Assembly: GCA_958299035.1 (NCBI GenBank)
Contig: CATQJL010000305.1
Span: forward strand, 36,531,733 to 36,595,732
From: Cylicocyclus nassatus
Taxonomy: Eukaryota > Nematoda > Chromadorea > Rhabditida > Strongylidae
DNA: 64,000 bases
Direction: 5' to 3'
Part shown: piece after piece, positions 27,201 to 50,120 of the stretch
How the letters are laid out: every line of letters begins with the position of its first letter
Position numbering within the stretch: position 1 is the stretch's first letter
Program-made: the position numbers and the translations under genes
The notes under the pieces: model-generated
Told to the model about the DNA's origin: nothing
The model's input: only the letters and a program-made list of their open reading frames with translations
Databases searched by the model: none

Positions 27201-28007
27201 CTGTTTGCTACCAGAGTGTTTTCTGAAACAAGTGAATTGCATAGTTGCTTTTTTACTCTTTGAGGTAATCTAGCGTTATTTGCATCTGAGGTGGAACCAG
27301 TTCTCATTGCAAAACCGGCTTTCGGTAAGAGCCTAATTTCACTGCGAAGTTATAACCTCCGGTTTCTACATAACCGTCATGCACAGCATGTATGCCATTT
27401 TTATTGAATTTCTTCATATATAAAAGCCTGATTTCAAAAGAAACAAACTGCCAAACAACTGCTTCTCTGGATATTTTTTCGCTCAATTGTGACTGTTGCT
27501 CTAATGGAGTAACTCAATGTTGAAAGGGTATCTGTGATAAAAAGAACTTTTTTCATTCTCCGTATACAAAATTAGACATTTTTAACTTGATCATGAGTTC
27601 TGCTCTACCTTTCTCATTCACTTTGTGGTTTCCAGTGACCAGTTGTCCGTTTTCATACCCATCATAGTATTATGCGCCGTAATGCAGCTTCACTTTTCGC
27701 CTCACGGAGGGGTCTCACGGTCATAGCATTCTATGCCACAATCGTTTATATTCATTTTATTGCTAGCATGGATTACAACTCTCTAGTCCGAATGAAATGG
27801 CTCGAAAGCTCAACTCTTTAGTTTGCACGATGTTGCTTAAAGATTACTTTTTTTGAATGAAGTTGCATGGACTGAGGAGCTGTATCCCGTCCTTTATTCT
27901 GGGTTACCACTCTTTTCTTGCGTTGTACTCAACTTTTGGTACAACGAAGTAGAAAATCTATATTCGTTGGAAAACTGTTTTCTTTGCAAAACTAGTAAGT
28001 ATTTCTA
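24221..28007. other. No recognisable gene
   Basis: AT-rich sequence with short ORFs only. A foldback of about 63 bp at 26569-26631 (GTGAATTTAAA with ATTCTT, repeated in inverse across a short GC-rich loop) is the only ordered structure I noticed. Confidence 0.5.
26569..26631. repeat. Imperfect foldback hairpin
   Basis: The left arm GTGAATTTAAATAACTCATT is mirrored by AATGAG followed by a T run and TTTAAATTCAC, with GGTGCC/GGGCAC near the loop. Probably a small MITE core; it has no other features of a regulatory RNA. Confidence 0.55.
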
Positions 28008-28717
28008 TTAGGTTGATGCATAATTCCTGCACCAAAATAGGTACAGACCGCAATAATCCGCAATAATCTTATATACCGAATAGGAATCGATATATTATTA
28101 GATAGAGCAAACCTAGCTCTACAAGATAGTGGTTGAAGATTTGCAGCAGCTTTGATCCAAGCGAAGATTGAAGCCAAAAACGAAAAAGATCCAAGCGCCC
28201 CGAAAAACCAAGAAAAAATTGGAAGTCCATTCAGAAAAATCCTTAAAATTTCCTAACATGCTCATGCGTTATCATTTCGTATAAGACATTTCTCTATGCA
28301 GTTGCTGTATTATTCTCTCAGCTAGAAATTGAGAAAACGAAGTTTTTCATGTTTTTCCCAAAACAATGCTGAGACGTTCTAGCACTGACAGTTGTATACT
28401 ATAGGACCTGCAACCGCATAGGTAAATGTCTTACGCTGAATGTCTACGCGTGAGCAAGAAAGAAATTTTGTAGGAGCTTTTTGAACCAAGTTACAATTTT
28501 GTTTTGATTGGTCTTAAGATTTCCCAACGCATGGTTTTTTTCAGTTTTCGGCTCAAAACTTCGCGTGGATCAAAGCTGGTGCAGATATTTGAGCACTATC
28601 TTGTAGAGCTAGGTCTGCTCTATCTAATGATATATCGAATCCTATTTGGGATCTAGGATTATTCCGGATTATTGCGGTCTGTACCTATTTTGGTGCAGGA
28701 ATTATGCATCAACCTAA
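28008..28717. mobile_element. Mariner-like non-autonomous element with long inverted arms
   Basis: The ends TTAGGTTGATGCATAATTCC and its exact inverse are flanked by TA on both sides (28006-28007 and 28718-28719), the target duplication of Tc1/mariner elements. The outer 50 or so bases of the two arms are identical and similarity continues for roughly 170 bp per arm. No transposase ORF, so it must be moved in trans. High arm identity suggests recent activity. Confidence 0.85.
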
Positions 28718-28719
28718 TA

Positions 28720-31488
28720 TTTGAGATTAGGATGGGAGAACGGCACTCGCAACTCTTGCAACATAACATTTGATTTAACTGGCTTGGCGGCTGGAAGGTG
28801 GGGCTTTGTAAACTGGTCAAGGCCGTTCGGACCCGCGACGCAGTCTGCGTCTCTCCCGCGCGCGTGCTCTCTGATCATTACCTAGCCTTCATCGGACACG
28901 AAGCCCTTCCAACCGCCGAGCCAGTTGAATCAAAGAGTAGATCTTTTTTTACGAAGAATTTTGATTTTTTTTTGGATGTAAGACCGTAGGCTCAAAACAT
29001 GTCGAAAGCATTATCTAAATAACGGTGATAATAATACTAAAACTTTTTGACGTATTTTGTTCGGTCAGTACACGCTTTTATTCTGAAGGACTGTATTATC
29101 ATCGTGCAAGAAACCCAGTAGATTGCCACCTTTGCTTTCCCTCAAAAACCCATTTCAACCAGATATCTGCTACCGTTTTTTCCTTTGCTACGTACCTGAA
29201 AGGTTGTACATGTAATTTAGCTCCATTGATTCTCAAAGTTATAGTACTTTGCAAGGAATGAATCAGTTTCAATAAAACTAACTGGATTCTGCTTAGTCTG
29301 TCGTTCTGCGAAACCTATACCAGCGCTTCAACAACAAAACCTTTGAAACCTAGCTATCTTTGGTAGCAATGTCCTAATTATCAATCAGCCCACCCCCATC
29401 AGTGCTAAGATTTGGGGCATTTATTGAAAAAGCGTCAAGCACGAATGCTAATCACGCTCCAGTGTGCATATGTACGTATGTCTTGCATACATACGTGGCT
29501 GTATGTGAAGGGAGAAACACATCCTTCATTTTGAATGTTTTTTCATGCACATTTCGTATCCTTTGCTAGATTTTCTGCCAGTGGCAAATGTGGCGTTTGC
29601 GCTGCTCCATGGTTACAGAGGTAGCTCATAAACATTCACAAGTTTCCAAGACACGGCACATAACAATTTTTCTGAATGTGTTGGACGTAGCTATGAGATT
29701 GATTTTAGTTCTTATAAACTTATGAAAATTCTACTCTCATCAAAAATTATTTAATATGAGTTTTTTAACCTTTTTTGTAACTTCATCTCTTCTGAGCGAC
29801 TTTTTTCCTTTGCAAAGCAGTTCCGCGGTTAGTTGTCTATGACCAGAGGAAAAAATATGCTAGAATGTACCACGTTTCTAGGAAAAAATGGCCAATCATC
29901 CAATCAAAACCTTTTTTTTTTCGCAGAGTTTCAATACATACTTTCTATTTTTTTTTTGAACCTGAGCCTTCGATCACGTACTTTACGACTTGTAATTTCC
30001 ATGATTTCATCAGTGTCTACTAGTATGTTTTTGATAAAGGAAATTTTTGAGACGCATCCAATTTAGTGGCATTCAAATGTGCAAAGGAGCAGACAATAAA
30101 CTACCTCTTCATCACAATAAAATGTTAGTTTGGAAGTCAAAAAAGTATGAGGAAACTTTCTGAGTAAAGGCATCCTTTTTGGAATCAATGATAAACATTT
30201 CAAAAACTTTTGCAGTCGCATGACACCGAATTAAGCTATTTTTCGAGAATATTCGCAAAACATGCGAAGTTAGCATGAAACGAAAGTTTCTTATGTGGTG
30301 CCGATATGTCATGCTTCGTCAACAAGATTTCCAGGAAATGGCAACATTGTGGGAGTGTTTGCTAAAGGTTTCTTGTTTGCTTTCCTGGAGAAAAAACATG
30401 TACAAAACTGAAAAGAAAATCCTTGACGAGATTCATCATTTCGGAGAACCATCCTTTCAGTCGCAGGGCTTGTTTTGTTTTCTTTCGTTTGCGTTAATCT
30501 CTCCAGTGAGCCTATCAAAATCTATTTTTGGGGTTTATCTTTTCATATGTCATGACATCATTGTTCTTTATTTATGTAAAAGGTTATGAGTTTCTTCAGC
30601 TCGATCTCATACGTTATTTTGTTCTATTTTCTTTCCTCATTGCTAGTTCAGTCTTGTCTCGTAACTTTGAAATTGTAATAATCGTGCGGTACAATTTCCT
30701 CATTTGATTTCATTGTTAAGTAGCCAAATTCATATTTTCCTTATGTAAAAATCCAATGCTTATTTCGCAATAAAGCAAATTCCTTTTTCATTAATCTCTT
30801 GTTTTTCCACCCATTTCAATACAGCTGTAATCAGCACGAGGAGAAGGTAGAACAGCACAAGATTTTTGCCTTTGGAAATCTCTCAATATAGGGAATCTCA
30901 ACCAATTTTTCAGGCATGGAAAGCTTTTTCTTCGTTTGTTCCCTAGAAATTTTGAGCCACAAATTTATCGCAGTGATATCGGATTATCAAGCCGGGTTTC
31001 ATAGAAATTGAATAGAGCAAATACCGTTACACTTCCTCGCGGAAAGTCAAGTTTTTTGAGAGCTGAACGACAAGCTATGCCAAAAAAAGGAACGAATAGC
31101 TTCGATTTTCATTTTTTTCGCAAGGAGATGAGGAAACGAACGAAATCTTTGAAAAAGTTTCTTTCTAGGACAGCCTAGTGTTTTGCTTAGGATATCCTTC
31201 TCAAGGAATGATGGCGTGTACCAAATTCGGACTTTTTTCTTAGTTGTGTTTTCTTCGTTTTTCGCCTTCCTCAAAGCCAGTAAGGGACTCAGCCTCGTTC
31301 AAGCGGAAAATTGCCCTATAAGGCACCTAAGTGAGTGCCAGCATCTGCCATTCATCGCCTCATCGTGCATGTTATTCAGCAATTTGTCATTGCTTTCGCC
31401 TTCGAATTGATTTTCATCGATTCTAGAGCCTTATGCCATACTCCCTGTCAATTTCCTCATTGGAAAGCAGATTTATTTGCGTTTTCAG
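28720..31488. other. No recognisable gene; possible 5' flank or first intron of ELKS
   Basis: Short ORFs only. A small inverted repeat at about 29467-29493 (ATGTACGTATG / CATACATACGT). Any upstream ELKS exon, which must end with one base of a split codon to join the exon at 31489, would lie here or further left; I could not identify it. Confidence 0.4.
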
Positions 31489-34400
31489 ACGTTCTGGATC
31501 GTTCGGCGTGGCCTGCTCTTGGCAGGCCCCTAGGATGGGGCGATGATTCCACGACGGGTGCTATACCTGGTAGATCCTATGATACTTATTCATACAGTAT
31601 GATTCCGCCTCCTGCAGAAATTCCATCAGTACTGCATAATCCGCCGGACTACGGTATGCCACAGGTATGTTATTCACGATTTGAAAATACGCTTCGCTTC
31701 GACATTTTTTTAATAAAAACTCATCTTATACGAGTAGGACACAGTCGTCACGATAGCTACTTCATTTCCTTCTGGCTTAGAATGAAGTCCTCAAGCAACT
31801 GTTTACTGATTAACATTATTAGTGTCCAAGCTTCTTATTGACTCTTGCTTTTAATCCGCTCTTTTAATGCAAAATTGACGTCATTATGACAAAACCTATC
31901 CCTTATATGGGGGGCCATATCTTGCCGTTGAAACCGAGTTCCCTAAGTGAATGAAAGTTGATTCCATAGCTATTTTGAAACTAACATAAGCCAAATAATA
32001 TCAATCTACTGAGAATGAGAATTTTTAAATCTCGTAATAATACGTACCATTCAAAGTAGGAAGTAGCTATGTCTGGGGCAAATGTCAGACATTGAAACTT
32101 GTTCAACTGCATGACACACTAGCTGGTCCGGTTATTTTTCGTTATGGATTGCAGATTTTTAGAGTCAATCAAAGATCTCCCGCGTTTTAGAACCACATTC
32201 ACGTACGCAAACAATTTTTTTTGTTTTTTCAAGGTTAAGCCATAAATCGCCATGGTTTGATTTTTTGGATCGCGCATGCAGTTTATGTTATACACACCTT
32301 TTACATCTGTTTGAAGAATTCACAATAAACGATTCTATATGAACTGCATATATTAGGTCGTTCCGAAAGTAATGTCGCTTTTTTCAAATGAACGCCACAT
32401 TTCATGGAATCAAGATCTTCAAGAGATCTTAGAAGCGTTCGATGCAGCATTTCATTCTCTTTCTAATGGTTATGAAGTTGTTGCAACTCAATCAATGAGC
32501 TTACAGAAAAGAGTCAAAATCTGCGACCTATGCTTTTTGAAATGACCAGGTTTCACAATTTTTCTAAAATTTTATAACGAACCTCAGAAGGAGTCCAAGT
32601 AATGGATGGATGGAGCAAACCCTACAGAAAACACCACAACTTTTTTCCACTTTTCAGAGCTCGTCATGATTTTTGTACAGATTTTTTGATGGAACCACCA
32701 AATTTTAGCAGGTTCGTCTCAGACACAAGTGCATAAAACGGCAATAAGTCTTCGGATTTTGAAACTTACAAAGATGGATTATGGTTTGGCAACAATTTTA
32801 CAAACCAAACGAGCATTCACCGCTTCGGTTTAGCAACTTTCGAAAATTTCGGGTACACCTTGGGGTGCCTTGGAAAAGTTGAATTATGATGATATTAACC
32901 CGGAAAACTCAATGAATCGGAAACAAAAAACAACCGCTAGAAAGAGGAGAAAAAGCTGCATCGAATGACACCCGAGTCGCTTGCCGGTTGTTGTTCTGTG
33001 AGGTTTGACTTGACTAAATATGAAATTTGATGGCATTGAGAAATTGATTGTAGAAACTCTGAGAAGCAAGCTAAGGGAAAGAAAAAATTACTCTGTATTC
33101 TATAGTGTTTGCTCTATCTACCTGCCACTTGTACTTTTTCGGAGATTAGGTACAAAAATTTAGAAAAATAGCCGAACTTGACCATGGCAAAAAGCATGAG
33201 TCGCAGATTTTGGTAATTTTTCGAGAGCTCATTGAGCATTATGCAGTGAAATTAGAGCCATTAGAAAGAAGATGAAATGCTGCATCGAATGCTCCTAGGA
33301 TCTCTTAGAAATCCTAGGAGCAACAGGAGTTGATTCCACGGATAGTGGCGTTCATTCGAAAAAAGCGACATTACTTTCGGAACGACCTAATATTTTTGGG
33401 TTACTGAATAGGTGCACATAAGCCAGCTATCAGCCTTGTATTGTATCTTACAATGTATCATGAGTTTTCTCAAAAGTGCTTTCCATAAAATCTTTAAAAT
33501 TGCATTTTTATGCAGGCATAAGTTTCTAATTGATAGTAAGTAGGTCAAACCAATCACTGAACTTCCTAGACTAATGAGACCTTTTAATGCCTTCCTGAAC
33601 TCAGCGTACAATTTGCAGAAAGAATAGTTTCAGCTTGGTTGTGCGCGACATTTCAACACTGATTTCACTTTTGTTAAAAAACGCATTTTTCATTACACCA
33701 AAATTTCTCATGCAAATAGATCCTGATTGTTAATAACTCTGTTGTAATGAGTCTTTCGATAAGCTTTGAGTATCGTTTTGTAAAGCTGGCTTCAAGTTCG
33801 ATTTGCAGTATGGAGCGAGTAAAAATCTATATGCACTACTGTAGGAGCACGGTAGGAACTTGCAGCATATGTCGCCACTGTGAAAATGGCCGATTGGAAA
33901 AAAAAATTTCAAAAAAAAATCTGAAAAATTGTGTAACAAGGTTCCCATGCAGGCTCACTACATAACTTTCTGCGTGTTCGCAAAGCTTTCTGACTAGCTT
34001 GAACAAATTTTTGACGGATATCAAAAATCGGTCGTTATGTTATATCTGGCATAACTTATGAGAGAAGCGTTACGGTAAAGTGCGAGCTTCATCTTTGACG
34101 TAAGAGTTTTCGCTTTTTCAGTCCTTTTCCAGAGGTAAAAAATGACTTTCAATGTCGCAAAACCCTCTTCAAAGTTTCTACCGTAATCCTACCGTAGAGA
34201 AAAGAGAACGGTAATTCTCTCTATATCGCAAATCTAAGTTAAAGCCAGCTCTACAAAATGCTACTCAAAGTTTTTCAAAAAAATCCAAGACAGGAAAGTA
34301 ATTAACGATTAAAGAGTAGGCACAGTTTTTTTGGGACACCTTGTATAGCAAATCTTGTTTTTTTGCTGTTTTTTCGTGAAAAATTTCTTTGTGGCTCCAA

Positions 34401-37108
34401 CAGACTTGGACATAGACTTACGACACGACAGAATCATTGAGTCATTGCAGAGCCGATATGGTCTTGGTGAGTACGGATCGGCATTCAGTGCCGTTCAGCC
34501 TCGAGCCTCGTCGTCGTACGAGCCGTACGACATCGCACAGGCTCCAACTCCGACTCCTGCACCGGCACCGCGAGGTGGAAGCGCAGGACCGAGTCGATAC
34601 GGGTATCCCTCCACTTCCGGACGTAAAACGCTCACTAGGTGGGCTATTTTATGTATAAAATAAAATGTTTTGGAACTATGATATTAGGTCGTAACATAAG
34701 TTTCTTTACGCTTAGTGGATGATTATGGCGAATTCACACATGCTGACAAATCGTGATGCAAAGAAGATGCTTTTAGTTTTTCGTGTTTTCACACTAACCG
34801 GTTTCGGGGCTTAGAACTATACCGGTAACGTAGCTTCCTTGGTGCCCTTCATCAGTAGTTCCCAAGTCTCAAACGCTGAGGGAAGCCAAAAAAATGAAAA
34901 GAAAAGAAGCCTTTTTCGTCTTTAGAACTCTGGAAATTTCAAAGTACCATGTCTGGTATGTGTGAGAAAAGATAAAAGGGCTATCCAATGGCACTTCCAT
35001 CTCCATAGACATGAATTACACTGAATATAAGAACAATCATGTGAAGACTGTTCAAATTCATTTTTTCTTTCCCTCGCAAGAATTCTCTCATTTCCCTACA
35101 CTTTGTTAGATTTATAGAGTTTCGAGAGTTTCACTGCTAATACGCAAGCAGTTTGAAAGTATAAGCACTCCGACACCGGTTGAAAAATAATCAAAATATT
35201 AGGAAGGAATGTAAAATTGAATTTTTCATGTGTGTAATTTGAAAAGCTACACCCTAGGTAAGGTAATGAAGAAATGTTTGCAAGGAAGTTATAGGAAGTT
35301 TTTCTTCAAGTAACAAAACTTCTAATATAACGTATAGCAACAAAATTGAGTCCATCTGTTTGTAATGTTGAGCGCAAGGGGCCTTGAACAAATTTTTAGT
35401 GGTTGACCAAAGGAGGGAGAGAGACGACTCGCGCTAAACTTGAAAGTACAATAACAAGTTATGTTATATTAGTGGGTTAGGGTCAGGCAAACTCATTCTA
35501 CAGTAAGATTACGGTGATTTTGTGTTGGGTTTGGACTAGGGATCATCTTGAGCTGCGTTCTTCTTAAATTTCGTCATGCGACGTTGTTTTTTGCGCATTG
35601 ACGTGCAATAATTCTTGGCAAAATCTGCCTCTAAAATAATACCCAATCGCAGTGACGTCGACAGTAGCTATATGGCGAGCGTGGGCACCACCAGCAATCT
35701 TCTCAAAAGGGGCGTGCTATTTGCGACGCCTTATTCGAAAATCTTCTGGAGAAACTTCTTAACTTTATCATCGTAGCGCTCAGAACACATAGGCTCGTGG
35801 TGCTACTCCGGTTATCGAAAAGTTTCCGCTGTAGAGATTAATATCCTCAAAAATTGAATTTTTTTGGATATTTACACCTAAGTAGATGTGGTCTGTTTCA
35901 TCACTCACTTTGACGAATTTTACGAGTCTTCGAAATTAACACCCAGAAGATGATGTTATTGAAAAAACATTCTCTCTGAGTTTTTCCAAAAGTGAAACGT
36001 TTGAAAAATAAAGCAAAATGTTTTTTGTTTTTCTAGCAGACGTGGAGTACCATTCGATAGAGCATAGCAAGCTCTACAAGATTTTCACCAAAGAATTACT
36101 GAATTTTGCAAAAAGAACCCTACGAGGCTCTGAATTGGTCGTCATAGAAGATACATGGTAGTATCCATAAATGCATTTACTGAATTTTTTTGCGCATATA
36201 ATTCGCAAAAAGAAAGTCCAAAATGGCAGACTCGGCCCCTAGCTCCACCCATGTGTATGATTGTCTCCTGCAAGCTTCAGTATATATAATCTTGAATATA
36301 TGTCCTTAGCTCCTATAATCGAGAAATACCAAGACCAACATAAAAAACCGAAAAGTGGCACTATTTCACTTTGGGACTATTGATTCTCAGTTCTGAGCCG
36401 CGAAAAAAAAATCCAGCGAATGTATCTATGAGTATCACTATGTGTCTACTGTATAAGGACCAAGTTGGCGGTTCCTAGGAACTTATTGGGAGGAGATCTA
36501 ATTTTTGAAGCAGCTGAAAAATTTTCACGTTGTGGCTCCAAACTTAATACGGTTTACGATTTAATTGGATCTTCGGTGGTCAATATGTAGAGCTTGCTTA
36601 CTCTATCGAATGGTACCCTACGTCTGCTAAAAAACGAAAACAGCTTGACTTTTTTAGAGAGATAGTTTACTTGCTATACACTATCCACTAAGCTGACTGA
36701 AAAAAAAACTCTCGTTTTCTCCCTTTTACGTTATGTAGGCAGTATGACCCTGTAACATCAAATGAGGCAAACACAGTTCACTTTTCCCATTCCATGCCTC
36801 GATGCCGCCACGTTCTAAGAATTCCTCTACGCCCCAAATACGCACCAGCTAGGAATTCTCATTAGTAACTGCATTAGAGTTGTGTGCCTGCGAGAATTGG
36901 TTTTGGCAGCGATTGCAAAAAGGGTGTTTATCGCCAGCGTACTAGCTGTCACCGATTTTGCAAGTCTCCCTTGTTGACTTCCCATGCATTCAAATCATTT
37001 TATAGACAACACCGCTCCATGGACACTATGGGACCACTGGAGTCGGATATGGGCATGTCTGGCCAGGATGGCCCGCTAGCGATCGCTACGAATTTCCCCT
37101 CGCATCAG
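31489..37108 (+). CDS. elks-1: ELKS N-terminal exons (three identified, low-complexity region)
   Basis: Three exons with good signals: 31489-31664 (acceptor TTTTCAG; donor ACAG|GTATGT, or an alternative ACG|GTATGC ending at 31653), 34404-34638 (acceptor CAACAG; donor CTAG|GTGGGC) and 37006-37108 (acceptor TTTATAG; donor CAG|GTATAA). Exons 2 and 3 join in phase (AG + A). Exons 1 and 2 join in phase only with the alternative donor at 31653; with the stronger one a further small exon would be needed. The translation is rich in Pro, Tyr, Ser and Gly (for example GRPLGWGDDSTTGAIPG and APTPTPAPAPRGG), resembling the disordered N-terminal part of ELKS/Bruchpilot proteins ahead of the coiled coils. 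No start codon is assigned. The end of exon 3 (phase 0) does not match the acceptor at 40245, which needs two leftover bases, so either an exon in 37109-40245 is missed or the downstream block has its own start. Confidence 0.6.
32353..33390. mobile_element. Mariner-like element, about 1.04 kb, long inverted arms, in ELKS intron
   Basis: The terminal sequence TTAGGTCGTTCCGAAAGTAA is exactly inverted at the other end, with identity over about 33 bp, and TA flanks both sides (32351-32352, 33391-33392). The inverted similarity continues inward for roughly 200 bp (blocks such as GATGCAGCATTTCAT occur in both arms). There is no intact transposase ORF. The terminal motif is mariner type. It lies between the first two identified ELKS exons. 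Confidence 0.85.
34684..34880. repeat. Solo mariner-type end plus retroelement-like tail fragment
   Basis: TTAGGTCGTAACATAAGTTT after a TA at 34682 resembles a mariner inverted end, but I found no partner. About 110 bp further, the minus strand reads GATGAAGGGCACCAAGGAAG and then GCCCCGAAACCGGTTAGTG, a pattern similar in style to the tail of the Penelope-like fragment near 10.9 kb. Probably nested repeat debris. Confidence 0.35.
36021..36641. mobile_element. Long-inverted-arm non-autonomous element in ELKS intron
   Basis: The left arm (CTAGCAGACGTGGAGTACCA then TTCGATAGAG...AGCTCTACA) is mirrored at 36575-36641 by TGTAGAGCTTGC...CTCTATCGAATGG and CGTCTGCTAAAAAACG. The arm interior resembles the left arm of the element at 52431 (TGACCACC-AAGAT, then TTTGGAGCCA). 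No ORF. Boundaries are approximate because no target duplication is clear. Confidence 0.65.
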
Positions 37109-37530
37109 GTATAACTGCTGTTTGTCTTGCCACATATTAAAATTCCCTCATGAGGGAATGCTCACGAAGTAATTCTCGCTTATTTCAAACCAGCTACAGT
37201 CGAGTAGATTTTGCGCTTAAGATACTGCACAGCAGGAGAAAAATGCGGTAAAATTTGCGCGTGAACAGACTCCACGCCACTAATGTCGACATTCTGCCGC
37301 GCAGTTGGCCGGCATCACAGGCGTAGCTATCTATTTGTTCATGCTCAAATTTTGCCGCATTCTACCTGCAGTGCAAGCAATCATAAGCGAAAATCTACTC
37401 AACTAATACCTCCTCTACCAGGCATACACCTGGTATGGTCCCTGGGTAATAGAGATTCTGAAGTTCAAGCGCTTTTTGCAAGCGATCCTGCCAATTTTGG
37501 CTGACTGAACTGATAGCAAATTCCTTCTTA

Positions 37531-37718
37531 GGCCCCGGACAGACTTCACGCGATTTGATCGTCGCGATTTCCATTCATTTCCATTTTACATTCAGAAATT
37601 TCGGGCTGGAAAAGTATCACAACCGAATGCAAGTTGATTGGCATGGAATGATGTTGTAACAGTTGTCTTCCCGCGATTCAATCGCGACGATCAAATCGCG
37701 TGAAGTCTGTCCGGGGCC
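37531..37718. mobile_element. Harbinger/Tourist-like MITE, TTA target duplication
   Basis: A 188-bp element with essentially perfect inverted ends of about 39 bp, starting GGCCCCGGACAGACTTCACG and continuing CGATTTGATCGTCGCGATT, flanked on both sides by TTA (37528-37530 and 37719-37721). A 3-bp TWA duplication with GG-starting ends is characteristic of PIF/Harbinger elements. No coding capacity. A degenerate relative lies at 51310-51550. Confidence 0.85.
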
Positions 37719-37721
37719 TTA

Positions 37722-40245
37722 AGTGATATTCTATGAGATATTATTTTTATGGAATACATAATTGAATACATCATACAAAAAAACCTTAATATGAGTTTGA
37801 TCCGGAGGTTGGTTATCCACCCGTATATTCGGATTGGACCCGGGTTTTGGAATATTCAGTTCTAATTTGGATTTGAAAGTCCAACTTACAGCATCGCTTT
37901 AAACGGCTTGAAAGGCCTCTCTGTTAGTAATATGAAAGTCCACGCTATGCTTTGCCTAAACACTGCTTTCAAATGGCTAAGAGCAGCTCGAGAGTGGCTG
38001 AAGGCAATTTTCTGGACGTATAGTGGTCATACTATTCAGCCGAGGGTGATGGAATTAGCTGGAACCCTGCTGTACCACGGCAAAAAAAATAAGCACTTTA
38101 GCTCTGTCAAGATAGGCACGCGTCATATGTACTTGAACAGCTTGATCCGCTTCGCTTTGGTCACTTCGATATGACCAATAGCGAAGTGGATGAAGTGGAT
38201 CAAGCGGATCAAGCGGATCAAGTGTATATATGGCGTGTGCCATAAATTTGAGTCGGCTGTTGCGTGCACTAACTGCAACTGCGGAAGTCATAACAGCTTG
38301 GAAAAGTTTGAAGTCCAAAATCTACAATATCGTGCTTTTTATGACTGTGTAAGATCGGCTTCCAGATTCATGTAGAGGCGGGCTTTTCCTGACTATAAGG
38401 GTAAACTCGTTACCTCCGCGTTTATACCATTGTTTTTCGTACTCCCTTGTTCATCAAAGTTACGCTTTGAGCTGTCATGACTTCGGTCTGTACGAATCGT
38501 GGAGCCAATGATGCCGCAAAACTTTATTTGGTTGGTTTATTTTTGCAAATTGACTACATAATCTTTCACATTATTTTTGATCAGTTTATTAATTGCTATA
38601 TGCAGCAGTAATACATGCTCTTCTACCTCGTGAGACTTTCTTCTCCATGATTATATCGCCCCAGTAACTACAGTGCATTTGTAAGTTTTAGAGCAGTGGT
38701 CTTCATGGTACATATCGCGCACCTCTATCAAATCCAACATCGACAAGTCAAAATTACTGGAGCAACATAGGGAGGTTCGTCGTCTTCTTCTTTCAGTGTT
38801 TATACATGTTTTTATTTATTTTCAAAGTGTCTTTGTCATTCTATCTGCTTTTCATTCATACGCGTTTCAAATCGAATTATTCAGTCATGTTTCAATTACT
38901 ATCCTTTCAACTTGTGATCTTGGCTAGGTTATTGGGTTCAAAAAGTGTGCGTGGTTTCCTTGTATATGAACCATGTTGTAGTGTAGATCCATAAACCTAC
39001 AGTATGCTGGTTCTTCAGCAACGGGGCAAAACTGCTCTTTTTGCAATAAGTCCAGGAAAAATGCCTCTTTTTGCCGTATTGTGATTTTTTGATTTCCCGG
39101 CGCTCGCAATTACATCTATGCAAGGCTAGGTGAAGAAGTTTTTCGCATGAAGGGAGTATGTACTAGCGTAATTAGTATGCGCGATCGATTCTCGCGTCTA
39201 GGCGTTTTTAGAGGAATGATTGCCGGTTCTGTCTTGCGCTGACACAGCATATCTATCACTGTCCTAAACCTTCGAAAGAACCTAAACATATCGCTTTTGG
39301 TTAGTGCAGCATGATTGAAAACCCTGTGAGATAATCTATGCAATAATTCCGCTTTCAGACATGAATAATGCATATGCTAATGGCGCAATTTGTTTATTTT
39401 CATTTTCATTTCTAGAGCTTTCCACCGTTAGCCGCTTGTTCTGCTTAGCATAGAATCGATGTGCTTTTATAAACACAGGTGTAATGATGCAAACCGGATT
39501 TAGCGCATGAGATACTTTCACTTTTTCAAATTTGGTAGCATATATTGCAGTGAGACGCTTAGCACCTTTAATTTATTGGGATGTTTTAGATCTCGATATC
39601 TCGTTAATTCTCCGCTTATCTGCCATGTTCAGGCGGATAAGCAAAAAATATATTGTTTATATTTAGCACGGAGCAGTTCACGGGTTCCACCCATTTCTCT
39701 GCCGCATATTGCTATATTCTTGGAACCGGGCGCAGTGACATATTGAGATTTTGCACATGCACTTTTCGTACACATTTTCTGAGGTCGCTCTGTTGGCCTA
39801 GAATATTGACTTCACAAAACAAACAGGCCTTTTTTGCAGAGAGCTTGTTTCATCAGTGTGCTTATCCCTGTTTGAAGCGGAGGAATTCGCCTGGGCTTGT
39901 TAGTTAGAAGACTGTAGCCCTTGTGTTCGCCGAGCAAGGTCGTTTAGTTCACTTTTTTTCTTTTATCTAGACGATATAAATCGCTGCTCGGATACATTGC
40001 GAAACTCACGGTTGGGAAATTCACAATTGGCTAGAAGGTGCCTTGAATTATCTGCCCGTTGGAGTCTCATATCGTCTCCTTATTGCTGTTGAAAAATTGC
40101 GAGAATTGCCACTGAGGGCTTGCGAAACTCTCATGCTCGTCTTTTCTTCTGCTATTATATAAAATATCCGTTAAGCTCGAACTCCTATCTAACCTTATGC
40201 TTGATATGCGTTAATATGGCCGTTTTTTAGTAGATCACTTTATAG
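37722..40245 (+). other. ELKS intronic or upstream sequence without recognised exon
   Basis: AT-rich. Contains a short inverted/tandem repeat at about 38145-38225 (units of GCGGATCAA and an inverted GATCCGCTTCGCTTTGGTCA). I searched for a small exon of length 2 mod 3 that would bridge 37108 to 40246; candidates after pyrimidine-rich acceptors (for example at 37423, 38785 and 39971) introduce stops in the required phase. Confidence 0.4.
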
Positions 40246-40246
40246 A

Positions 40247-40249
<3 letters not shown>
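40235..40249 (+). promoter_or_regulatory. Splice acceptor directly before an ATG: candidate SL trans-splice site
   Basis: The acceptor CACTTTATAG ends at 40245 and is followed by A and then ATG (40247). In nematodes an acceptor one to a few bases before a start codon is the usual arrangement for spliced-leader addition. Its phase does not fit the last upstream ELKS exon found, which also favours an independent mRNA start. A cis-splice to an unseen exon remains possible. Confidence 0.5.

Positions 40250-50120
<9,871 letters not shown>

Noticed and set aside
37423..37445. Microexon bridging ELKS exons 37108 and 40246
   Set aside because: The 11- or 23-bp candidates have the right length class but create a TGA when joined to the exon at 40246.
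38147..38225. CRISPR-like or tandem array
   Set aside because: Only a few GCGGATCAA units and a simple inverted repeat; no regular spacers, and the genome is eukaryotic.
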